64,000 bases of DNA from Gambelia wislizenii (lineage: Eukaryota > Chordata > Lepidosauria > Squamata > Crotaphytidae): positions 38,671,001 to 38,735,000 of the forward strand of contig JAUMIR010000011.1 in assembly GCA_030847615.1 (NCBI GenBank), given 5' to 3'. Numbering within the stretch: position 1 is the stretch's first letter; each line of letters begins with the position of its first letter. The position numbers and the translations under genes are program-made. Under the pieces are notes generated by a model, which did not search any database, was not told where the DNA came from, and was given only the letters and a program-made list of their open reading frames with translations. Shown here in pieces: positions 35,184 to 45,229 of this stretch.

Positions 35184-37724
35184 CATTCTACTTCTCCGGT
35201 TGGATATTCTTTTCCAAATTTTGTGATTAAGAGGAAAAAAACAAAACACACATTTTCCCAAGCTCTGCTTTTAATGCCTTTGCAAGCCCTTCTTTTACAA
35301 ACACCTGGGTTTTCCAGGCTCTGCTTTGAACCATAAATAGTCTACAACAGTTGCTCCGAAGCAGCTTTTAGCAATAAGGGACCAAGAACACAAAGAGGAC
35401 CAGAGAAGGTGGTCCAGGCTTCCCCCCCACCAACACACACAAACACTTGTACAGTCCAGAAAGGGCAAAGCCTGGGGAAGGACTGGTAGAGCCAGTCAAG
35501 CCAAGCAACCAGCAGTGGCGTGGGAACTGGCAGTGGAGTGGGGGGAGGCCTGGATCTTTCAACCTCCATCACCACCTCCAAATCTGCCCATTATATCCCT
35601 GGCAGATGGACACTTCTTGGAGGCCCAAAGAAGCCAAGCAACAAGGAGGGGCAGAGACCCAAGGAAGAGAAGGAATGGCCGGCTCAGCCCTACAGCCTCC
35701 CGGAGGCCATGCAGGGTCATGGTGGCGCAGTGGCAAGAGGCTTAGCTGGGCGGCCCACCGCTAATCTAGGCCACCTTCCACCTCTGTGAGTAGTTCTTAG
35801 CACCTTCAGTAGCTGAGATGGGCAGTAAAGTCTGGTCTGTTACACACACAGCCTTTCCTTACATCAGCTTGGATGTAGAGGAAAAGCAGTGAAAAAGTTC
35901 CTTTTTTAAAATTACAGCTCCCGGCCAGCATTCCCCCAACCACTCTGACCATGGCGGCTGGGGAATTCTGAAAACCAGTAGGGGAAAAGGACACGTCTTC
36001 ACTTGGCGCCTAAATGGAGCCGGTGTTCCCGCCACTCAGGCCTGCGGTGGGAGGGGCTTCCACAACTGAGGACCCCCTGTTCCCATGTCCTCACACTGGT
36101 TATTCACTTCTCCCACCCTCTTGGCTATCACGTGCCCCTCACCTTCCACTCCAGCCTATGAAAGAGGTGAGTGAGAAATCCGCACAGCATTCTGATCTTC
36201 TCACTCCAGAGTTCAGAGCGGGGGTACCTTGCAGTATAAATCGTGTGCCATGGTTTGCATCCCCAGCCAGAAAATAAACAAGGGGGAAACAGAAAGGGAG
36301 GAGGATGGGGAAAGAGGTGCTGGGATAAAATGGGCCCAATCCAACAGTGCTGTAGAATGTTCTTTGCACTTGATCCAAATGCATCGTTATTTTTCTCCCC
36401 AGGGTTCAGCTATGAAGAAACCAGTTCAGAACATTCAAAGCAGCCGCTGTGTACATATGGCACCAACTGGCTGACACCCCATCCTTGTCATGATACCTCC
36501 CCAAGACACCTCCCACAAACCCAAATAAATGCTTTTTAAGCAGACAGACCACCTGAGCAAGGGGCAGGATAGGAGCAGTGGGGAAGAATCAACAGCAGTA
36601 GCTATAGCTGCATGCAATTTTGCAAGCCTGCATTTGGGATGATCATCAATGAGAGCTAGAATCTTGTTCCTCAGCCATGTTCATTTGGAAGTCTCTTCTC
36701 CATAAATGCAGAGAGTATAGCATCAGCGGCCAGCCTCCCTCCCTCCCTCCGACTCTCCCTGGAGGCCCAAGAGAACAGAGCAAAGGCATGCAGACTTGGA
36801 AAGGAGGGGGCTGTCCCACCCCCAACACAGCAGACCTTGGCCTGGACCCTGCAGAGAACAAGAGGCCAATTCTCTTCTTATGGTACCTACCACCCAGAGA
36901 GGGAAATAATTCCAGGGCCATGCGAAGCAAGCTCTGAGCTGGCACAAAAACAGCCAAGGCAAGGCAGTAAAAATCCAGCCAATTTGCAAGCATACACACA
37001 TATCCTTTGAGTTGGAACCAACCCATTCACACAACCCAGAAGGCAGGCGAATTCTTTCTTGCTTACAGATTCACACAGACAGTTTAGCATTAATTGCATT
37101 GTGTCCATGTTTGCACTGTTTAATTTTTACCGGTATTTATTTTTTAAAAAAAGTTTTTTGTTGTTTGGAACGTTTCAGCCAAGGGACGGTATGGTGAGGG
37201 GAGCGTATTGGTGGAGAGCCAAGTGTGCCAAAGGCGGCCTCGGATAAGAGAGATCACGTCTACGGAGGAGGCTGCAAGTGAAGGGGCAGGCGGTAGAACT
37301 GACCATTCTTTTTAAAATTGGGTTTTTGGGGGTGGAGGGAGTAAGAAGGCCCAATTTTTTGTTCTCTCCTTCCCGGTCACTTGTAGTGTCAGGGCTCCTC
37401 ATTTGTCCTTGGTTTTAATTACATTTTATTAGTGTGTTAAAACAAAAATAAGATTTAATGCCTTTATTGTATTTGACCGCTGCACCAGTGGCCGCTCTCA
37501 GGGCTGAAACACAAGGTAAAACTGTCCGGATGAATCAGACAAACAAGGACACTGCCCAAAAGGAATGGGAGGTCAGACGAACCCTCTGAGGCCAAAAATA
37601 TCTGTTGAAGATGCACAGGCTGGAAGGCTATAGATTTGGCAAAACTCCTCCTGTACCACTAGAATGCCAAGACAACAGCCACACAAACACACACACACCG
37701 AAAAAGCAGAAAGGCAGCCCAAAT

Positions 37725-38018
37725 CAGGGATGGAGGGAATATTTGAATATATTTTTAAAATGGATGAAAAACATGTTTCTTGGCTTTCAAGAAACTCTGA
37801 TGAGAAAAAAACCCTAGATTGACAAGAATTGTTTTCAGCTCAGGACCTATTCTGTGTAAAATTTGCACATGCAAGAAACAGATTCTTCTTCACAGGAAAC
37901 AATATGTATGTGCAGAAATATAACTTTCTGAACAAAAAATACAGAAGTCACCAACTACAGAATTGTTCTGCACAGAAAACAGCATTTCCTACACAGAAAA
38001 GAATATTGCATAGCATGT
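37725..38018 (+). repeat. Unclassified dispersed repeat X, copy
   Basis: 'ttttaaaatggatgaaaaac', 'aggacctattctgtgtaaaa' and several 'ttctg(t/c)(g/a)cagaaaa' motifs are present. The element has no coding potential. Confidence 0.6.
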
Positions 38019-38019
38019 A

Positions 38020-38172
38020 CAAGCCGACCCCCGTATCCATGAGGAATACCTTCCAAGATCCCCCATCCCCACGGATACCTGACACCACGGATAATAGGGA
38101 ACCCTGTTATTTTCAATGAGATGAACACCAGAAGTTGACCATAGAATCACATTGGAGGACCTAGAAATGCTT
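38020..38172. mobile_element. Pogo/Tigger-like MITE fragment
   Basis: 'cgacccccgtatccatgagg', 'cacggatacctgacaccacg' and 'gttgaccatagaatcac' belong to the same broad family; the right end is lost against an hAT-like piece. Confidence 0.55.
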
Positions 38173-38174
38173 AG

Positions 38175-38345
38175 AGCAGTGGTCCTTGACAGGAGCCAAG
38201 GCAAAGACTGGCTGGCTGGCTTGGCCTGCACATTGTCATTCAATCCACTCCAGCCACAAACTTGCAGGAAGAAAGTCTTCCCTCTCCCTCTGGTGACTCT
38301 GAGGGAAGGTTTAATGGATGGTGTAATTGGATGATAAAGTCATAA
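38175..38345. mobile_element. hAT-like element, 5' part, relative of 48-kb copy
   Basis: 'gcagtggtccttgacagga', 'tggctggctggcttggcc', 'ccagccacaaacttgcagg' and 'aggtttaatggatggtgtaa' align with the element at 47.9-48.3 kb. CR1 sequence follows directly. Confidence 0.6.
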
Positions 38346-38346
38346 A

Positions 38347-38775
38347 GGGATAAAGGTCTGGAAACCATGCCTTATGAGGAAAGACTTAGGGAGCTGGGTA
38401 TGTTTAGCCTGGAAAAAAGACGGTTAAGGGGCGATATGATAGCCCTGTTTAAGTATTTGAAGGGGTGTCACGCTGAGGATGGAGCAGGCTTGTTTTCTGC
38501 TGCTCCAGAGACTGGAACACGGAGCAATGGGTGCAAGCTCCAGGAACAGAGATTCCACCTCAACATGAAGAGGAACTTTTTGACAGTAAGAGCTGTTCGG
38601 CAGTGGAACACACTCCCTCGGAGCGTGGTGGGGTCTCCTTCCTTGGAGGTCTTTAAACAGAGGCTGGATGGCCATCTGTCAGGGATGCTTTGATTGTGTA
38701 TTCCTGCATGACAGGGGGTTGGACTGGATGGCCCTCGTGGTCTCTTCCAACTCTGCAATTCTATGATTCTAAGCA
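38347..38775 (+). mobile_element. CR1 LINE, 3' end with ORF2 C-terminus
   Basis: The open frame at 38367-38693 reads [19 protein letters not shown], then [34 protein letters not shown] and [10 protein letters not shown]. This is the C-terminal end of CR1 ORF2 after the reverse transcriptase. The copy is 5'-truncated, as is usual for CR1, and ends with the direct repeat 'attctatgattct'. Confidence 0.92.
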
Positions 38776-39296
38776 CTGCTTTGGCTGATGGACCAAATGA
38801 TGTTCTAACTAACCCATCAAGAAGCAGCTGCCTGTAGACTTTCCTTGGAAAGGGAGGCAAGAAGGGGTTAAAAGCCTCCACCGAGGAGGATCCTGGTTGC
38901 TAAGGCCCAAGGCTGCCCTGGGTGTGCCTCAGGTGGAGGAGTGCAATGCAGTGGCTAGGGAGCTGCTCAGAGCTCTTTGTGTCATGGAGTCTCAGAGCCG
39001 GCTGGGTAGCAAACAAGACACCCAGGCTGCCAACCTCCTGCGCCAGGAGGTATTGTTACCTGGATAGCAGAGCAGAGTTCAAATTACATCAGCTACCCCC
39101 AGTGAAATGCTGGAACCTCCACAGCCCGAGGTAGGGGCGTAGTGACCCCCAGGCTGGTCAGGGCACAGTCCCAGGGCCGCTAGACTCTGTGCTGGCTCCC
39201 ACCCTCTCCTCTCCTCTTTGCTCAGAGTCAGCTGAGTGATCGCCACCAAGAAGGCTGTTCCAGGCCCATCAGGTAATCCAGGGTGAGAATCATAGG

Positions 39297-39375
39297 GTGT
39301 GCCAGATGTGGTTGGACTGCATATCCTGGCTATAAGTCTGCTGGGAGTTGCAGTCCAATATTATTTGGAGGGCCA
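39297..39375. repeat. Foldback element
   Basis: 'ggttggactgcatatcc' faces 'gggagttgcagtccaat', with 'ggagggccagac' at the right end. Confidence 0.6.
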
Positions 39376-39794
39376 GACAGATCCCACCACTGGTGCAGTT
39401 TCCCTTCTCTTGCAAGGGGAAGCATCTAGAGCGATTCTTTTCTTTCCTTAACCAGACACTTAACAGCCTCCTGCTAAAACCAGCTTAGTGCCAACACTTC
39501 ATTTACCAGGGTGAACAATGGGCATATATATATATATCCCCTCTGCAACGCACAAACACATAGGCCAAATCGCACTCGGGGGGATTTGTTATAATAAAAC
39601 AATATGCTGCATTTATATACAGCAGCTCGAGAGTGTTCAAGTCAGTTCACACACAATCTCTGCAATAAGTCTCTTGAACAATCCTGTAAAGTTGTAACAT
39701 TTGCACCTGAGGGAAATCTAGGGCTTATGAGCACCACGTTCCCTTTAGCATTGTCTTAGGGCCGCTGAATGAGTCACAGTGTCTCTCCGCCTTC

Positions 39795-39890
39795 AGCCTT
39801 CCAGGTGTTTGGGACTACAGCTCCCAGAACCCCTGCCCATGCTGGCTGGAGCTCGTGGGAGTTAGAAGTCCAAAACATCCAGAGGAACAG
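39795..39890. repeat. Foldback element
   Basis: 'tttgggactacagctcccag' faces 'gtgggagttagaagtccaaa', around 'cccatgctggctggagc'. Confidence 0.65.
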
Positions 39891-40211
39891 CCATTGAGAA
39901 CAACTGAGTTGCAACACAACAGCAACTGTTCCAGATCCAATGAAATGTCTGCCCATCCCTGCATCCAATTTCCCCAGGAGGGGCTGAGGGCATCCAGGTC
40001 AGAGGGGTGGTGACTTCACTCCAGGTTTTATTCCAGACTTTAAAGGAATTCCATCCCAAGTGTTGAGCCCTAGAGCCCCAAAATAGTTTCAGCACCTTGG
40101 AAAGCCCTTAAAGTCTAGAATAAACCTGACAGCAGATACTCTGCCCCCTGAACGGAAAACCTGCCGCTGCTCCTGTCCTTGAGTGAATCCAGCAAGCAAG
40201 GGCAGATCGAC

Positions 40212-40295
40212 GCAACACACTTTGCTAGCACTATAAATGCCATGGCTCTACCCTATGGAATCTTGGGATCTGTGGTTTGGTCAAGTACTTAGATC
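40212..40295. mobile_element. Palindromic MITE, left half
   Basis: 'ctagcactataaatgccatg' and 'ggaatcttgggatctgtgg' match the left arm; the right arm is missing before a pogo-like element. Confidence 0.6.
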
Positions 40296-40324
40296 AATCT
40301 GCAATGGTGGTCTTAAACTGCTAT

Positions 40325-40548
40325 ATAGTACAACCCTTGTATCCGTGGAACCTGTATGTGCAGATTCACCTATCCACTTTTTTGGGGGGGATGGTCTCTC
40401 TAGGCATCTTCTAGATCCTCCAGTACCACTCTATGGTATGCTTGAGCCAGAAGGCCTTCATTTTAATAGAAGTCACTATTCTCTGTGGTTTCTGGTCTCC
40501 ACAGAAAGTCCCAGAATTTATCCCCACCGGTATGGAGGCTGTACTGTA
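40325..40548. mobile_element. Pogo/Tigger-like MITE
   Basis: Ends 'tagtacaacccttgtatcc' and 'ggtatggaggctgtactgt' are loosely inverted; 'gtctctctaggcatcttcta' is shared with the 41.2-kb copy. Confidence 0.55.
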
Positions 40549-41224
40549 ATTGTGCAAGGCTGGTACAGCCCCCTCCCAGAATTGCCCAGCCCTTGGCAGC
40601 CGACATGCAGCGGCACGCTGCCTCTGGTCCCGGAGGCGACAGGAATTCACCTTCCCATCTGCTTGCCACTGACAATCCCATCATCCTGCATACGTTTCTT
40701 TGAATCCCTTCTGAAAAGAATGTCAGCCTCAGCCACGTCTGGTGGCGAATGTGAAACGTCAGCTGGGGATTTCCGGGCTCTCAGCAGTCCTCTGTTCTCC
40801 CAGCCGTGCTGACCGAAAATGCAACTACAGGTCTCTGAAGGGTCAGCACAAAACTTTCCTATAAGACGTGAAACCCCAGCCAAAATGAAAGAGAAAGAGC
40901 CCAGATTCTGCTCCCTGCAGAAACAAGAAGCAAAGCTTTGGGTTTTGTTTTGTTTTGTTTCGTTGTGTTTTGAAAAAACCCTTCCCAAAGGCAACTTAGC
41001 ATTTCTGAGGCTGTAGATTTGCCTTTGGGCATTAAGTCCTCCTCCCAGGCTAACAGCGATGTCTAGCAGTTAGCAAGTAAATTTTTTTCCATTCCAACAG
41101 ATTTTTAGGAACTGGCTGTAATAAGCTTTTAATAATTGGCTGTTTCCTTCATTTTTATATTCTGTCTTTTAATTTCATTTCATTTCATAGATTTTTTTTT
41201 TAAAAAAAGAACATACATACACAC

Positions 41225-41540
41225 AGAGGTTGCCCCCCCCCATTTACATGGGATCTGTACCTGTGATTGGGGAGGGGGTCTCTCTAGGCATCTGGAGGGC
41301 CATAGAGCTGCACTAGAGGTGGTCCAGTGCAACTATATGTTCAACTTCTGCTGGATGTTGACCATAGAGTCATGCGCCAGATGCCCAGACAGGCATCCGC
41401 TCTAGGCATTTTCTATGTCCTCTGATGCAATTCGATTGCCTAATTATGGTGATTTCACTATTATATGCAATTTTGCGTATCTGCAGTAAGTGTAGGAACA
41501 TATCCCCAGCTAAAATTGGGGGTGACCTCTATGTGTTTGT
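41225..41540. mobile_element. Pogo/Tigger-like MITE
   Basis: 'gggtctctctaggcatctgg', 'ttgaccatagagtcatgcg' and 'ctaggcattttctatgtcct' recur within it and in the neighbour at 40.3 kb, suggesting a rearranged or tandem copy. Confidence 0.5.
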
Positions 41541-42099
41541 GTGTGTATTAGCGTTAATCTTTTTAAAGCCACCTAGAGTTCTGGTATTGGGAGGAAAAGG
41601 CGGGCTGTAAATACACAAAATAAGCAAACAGAAGCATAAATTCTTCACCATTAGCTATGCAGGCCTGGGAGCTGCAGCCCAACACCCGCTGGAAGCCCTC
41701 ATGATTCCCACCCAAAGCCAAGGGCAAGGCGTCTCTTTCAGTCCAAGGGCTAAATTCAATTTCAAGTTTAAGTGTCTTGGGACTCAATTCCAGTGGTGGG
41801 TGGTTCCAAAGACCAAAGGTGAACAACGAAAAATACCAGCATATTTTACCTTAAATCTTTTCGGGGCTGCATTTTGAGATTTTCCCAAAAGGGGAAACAA
41901 CCTATAATAAAGCTTGGAGACCGCCCATTGATTATGTCATTGGGACGGGGGGGGGGGTCATGGACACCTGAGGAACTCCAGGAGGGCCGGATTCAGCACC
42001 AGGGCCAGAGGTGACCCCCCTTGCACAAGACAAGAGCCTTCAGGCCAGAGATGCAGACCCCCCCCCCGCCATTAGACATGTCATCCTTTGCCAGTTTTG

Positions 42100-42500
42100 T
42101 TCTTAAAAGGGAGCAACAAGCAATTTCAGCAATTTTCTTGCCACTGCAAGAAAGCCTCCCCAAACTGCAGTGTTCAAAAACGATTCGTAGTTTGACACTT
42201 AATCTGTGTAAGATTCACACATTTGGGATCTTTGTGCAAAAGGCAGAAGTTTTTGCACAGAAAGCTTTATTTCTGCATAAAAATATTATTTTCAGGATAG
42301 AAACTGCTGCTTCCTACACAGAAAATACTGTTTGTACTGCAAAAAAGAAAAAAAGAAAAAGACCCGCCATGTGCAAATTTTGCATACAATAAATCCCAAA
42401 CTGCAAAGATTTGCATTGGTCCCAAATTCTTTTTGCCAGAGTTGAGAAACTTGGGTTTTGCCCATTTTAAAAACATTTCCAAATATTCTTTCAGTTCCCA
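42100..42500 (-). repeat. Unclassified dispersed repeat X, inverted copy
   Basis: Reversed landmarks 'tgcccattttaaaaacattt', 'atgtgcaaattttgcatac' and 'tttttgcacagaaagctt' match the copies at 37.7 and 44.9 kb. Confidence 0.6.
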
Positions 42501-42566
42501 GCACTGAAAGGGGAGAGAAGGGAAGCTGCAGGAAAAAAGGACCCTCCAAAGGAAGGGGGAGCAAAG

Positions 42567-42588
42567 GTGTGTGTGTGTGTGTGTGTGA
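42567..42588. repeat. (GT)11 microsatellite
   Basis: Uninterrupted GT tract. A second (GT)n tract lies at 42829-42849. Confidence 0.95.
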
Positions 42589-42961
42589 TGATCATTCCTT
42601 CCAAAGCCAAAAACACCTGGCCACACAACTCTGATCCTCCCCCCCCCCCAAAGAAAGAGGAAAAGGCTGACGACAAATTCCAACCCCTACCCCCACACAC
42701 ACGCACATGCCCTATGGGAATGGGTAGGATCCAAGCCGTGGGCCACTAGGCCCAAGTGGCAGGTGCTCCAGGTTGTCAGTAACCTAATGGGGTTTCCGAG
42801 CCCCCCTAAACACAAGCAGAAGGCAGTGGTGTGTGTGTGTGTGTGTGTGGACACTTTGCACAGAGAGAGACTGAGGAAGGAGGCGGCCTTGCTGCTGAAC
42901 CTGCCCTGCCAAGCTCTGCAACATCCCGCTCAGCCGCCGGCTTCCCACAAGACTTGGGTAC

Positions 42962-43125
42962 CATGGACTGCTGTGGTCCCTCCTATGGAGTCATGGGCTT
43001 GTACTCTGGTGAGGCACCAGTGGGAATCTGGCAGGGAATGCTCAAGCCCTTACGGGACTACAAATCCCAGGATGGAGCTGGCATGGCAGTTAAAGCGGGA
43101 TCAAAGCGCTGCAACTGTGTGGCCT
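42962..43125. mobile_element. Palindromic MITE at edge of CpG island B
   Basis: 'ctcctatggagtcatgggct', 'ggactacaaatcccaggatg' and 'gctggcatggcagttaaag' are family landmarks. The sequence runs straight into the CpG-rich block. Confidence 0.65.
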
Positions 43126-43129
43126 TGCA

Positions 43130-44480
43130 GAAATGGCACCTGCCCCGAATACCTGTGACAGCTCTCTGTCGCTCTCTTGCGCCCCTGCTGGTGAAGTCGA
43201 GCGGCGCAGCTTCCCTGGAGCTACAGGCCATTCAAGGGCACCCCTGGGCATGCACAGAGGGCAGCGTGGGTTCGGAGCCTGCCTGGGGGTGAGGCCTCGA
43301 TCCCAGGCGGGGGAGCAAAACGAAACCCACCACCCCTCTTGGACTGTTTTGTTTCCTGGACTGCACCTCCCAGCAGCCCCACAATTGCAGCGCAGCGAAG
43401 GGCGCGGCGTGCTGGGAGCTGCAGTCCAACAGCGCCCCGGTTTCCCCCTCGCATGTGGGGCAATGGATCTGCCCCCCAGCCCTGGGGAGGGGAGGGAGGG
43501 GAGGGGTGCCCCCAATGCAGGGGAGGAAAGGAAATTCAACTCGCGCCCCCCCCCCACGGACCCCTCCCACGGACCCCCGCCGTGGTGGGCGTGGTCTCCC
43601 TCCCGCCCCCCGGCAGGAAGCGGCTCCCCAAAGGCGGCCGGGGGGACGAGGGGAGGGGGCCCGAAGGCGGGGAGGCGCCCCTTGCAGAGACCCCGAAAGA
43701 CCGGGGGAGGAGGAGGAGGAGGAGCCGCCCCGGGAGGAGGGACGCCCGAGGCCAGGAAGACGGGGGGGGGAGAGAAGGAAAGGGAGAGGGGGACCCCCGC
43801 CGACCCCCGCCTCAAAGCAGCCGCAGCAGCATCCCCCCGCCCGCCTCGCCCCAGCCGCGGAGGGACTTACTGGCCGCCCGGCGGGTCCTCCTCCTCCTCC
43901 TCCTGCCGGCGGTCCGGCGGTGGGTCCCTCTCGGCGGCGGGCGGGGCTGGGCTGGGCGGCCTCCCTCCCCCCTCCCTCCCTCCCTCCGGCCCCACCCAGG
44001 CGCCCCACCCAGCCGCCGGCTGTCAATCACCGGGGCGGGGCGCCCCTCCTCCTCCGCCCCCTCCGCCCCCCTTGGCCAGCTGGAGGCGAAGGGCCCGATC
44101 CGCCGGGGGTGGGGGTGGGGTGGGGTGGGGAGACTTGCGCGCCTGCCCCGCCCTCCCTGGCCACGCCCCTCGCCAGCGGCACCGGGGGGAGGGGAGGGAG
44201 GGGGAGGGAGGGGCTGCGGCGGGGGGAGGGGTTGGGAGGGGTCGGCCCCCAGGTGAGAGGGAGGGAGGGAGGGAGGGGAGGGGGAGAGAGGCCGCCCTCC
44301 CACGGACACGGGCGGGTGGGCGCCCACGCCCCAGCAACACGCCCCCTCCCTGGAAAGCGCCGGACAAAGAGCCGCCCTGCGGCCAAGGAGACCCACGGCG
44401 GACACGTGTTTCCCGCAGGTGGGCTCCGGGCGGGAAAAAGCCCCGCGGGAGCCCCCCCCCACTTTCCCCACCTGCCGCAG
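43130..44480 (-). promoter_or_regulatory. CpG island B, candidate minus-strand promoter with first exon
   Basis: The block is CG-dense. On the minus strand, in order: a G-quadruplex-prone tract (44105-44130 on plus), a GC box (44031-44041), a TGATTGACAG decamer matching the PBX with MEIS/PREP consensus (44029-44020), and then a GC-rich leader ending at a GGCCA|GTAAGTCC donor with GT at 43870-43869. This layout suits a mostly noncoding first exon of roughly 43871-43990. No downstream exon could be recognised, so the gene is unknown. Confidence 0.5.
43355..43430. repeat. Foldback element inside CpG island B
   Basis: 'tggactgcacctcccagcag' faces 'ctgggagctgcagtcca', with a CG-rich loop. It may have contributed sequence to the island. 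Confidence 0.65.
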
Positions 44481-44864
44481 GAGGGAGCTGCCCGGACTGG
44501 AGGGGGGGAGAAAGGGGGTGTCAGGACCCCCCCCCAAAAAAAAATAAAGCAGGGGAGGCCCCAGGATGGGCTGGAGGGATCTGCAAAGGCCGGGTTGCTC
44601 GTGGGAGAGGTCCTCAAGGGCTCCAGGGCAGAGGACTAGGGAATCAGGTCCGGGCTGTAGTCCGAACTTTAACGTTGCTATCCCAAGTGCTGAACCTGCT
44701 TTGGGGAATAAGCCCCAGCACCTGTGAAAAACTCATGCTAAACTCCAGAGCAGCATCCTTGGCCCATGAGGTTCAGGCTCTTGGTAAATTAAATACATTT
44801 TTTTAAAATAATAATAATAAACAGCCCTCTGCAGGCCAAAGACATCGGGTTGCTGAAATCCCAA

Positions 44865-45200
44865 CCCCATAGTCAAAAATATTTGGGAAATGGTCAAAAG
44901 CCATGTTTTTCAAGCCTCCAGAAACCCTGATGAGGAGAATCCTAGAAGGATGAGAATCTTCACCATCCAGGACCTATTCTGTACAAAATTCAAATGTGGA
45001 TGTTTTGTGCAGAAAACAGCATTCTCTATGCTGGAAACAGGTTCTCCTGTACTAAAAATGGTGTTTTCTGTGCAAAACAACCACATGTGAATTTTGTGCA
45101 TGAGAAGTCCCGAATTGCGAATAGATGTCAAAAACTTCTTGAAGATTTTCTTGCAGCTGGAAGAAAAAATGCTAAAATTACCGGTTGCTTCCTTTAAGAA
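44865..45200 (+). repeat. Unclassified dispersed repeat X, copy
   Basis: 'aaaagccatgtttttcaagc', 'gaaaccctgatgaggag', 'aggacctattctgtacaaaa' and 'ttttgtgcagaaaacagcat' define it. It starts after an A-rich stretch downstream of CpG island B. Confidence 0.65.
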
Positions 45201-45229
45201 GATAACGAGTGAAGAATTGCATCCCTACG

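Larger units (their letters stand above)
33000..37700. other. Noncoding stretch
   Basis: Contains microsatellites, one palindromic MITE and scattered foldback cores (33960, 34215). Sequence around 34600-35000 is purine-rich. No exon is supported. Confidence 0.5.

Noticed and set aside
38367..38693. 108-codon open frame as a host gene
   Set aside because: It is the CR1 ORF2 C-terminus, as are 51872-52258 and 58413-58610.
43178..43196. CTCF-like site (gcgcccctgctggtg)
   Set aside because: One base shorter than the consensus spacing; too weak without binding data.
43133..44806. 557-codon open frame on the plus strand across CpG island B
   Set aside because: Low-complexity Gly/Pro/Arg-rich product, equally long frames on the other strand, and a very GC-rich sequence with few stop codons. 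No domain seen.
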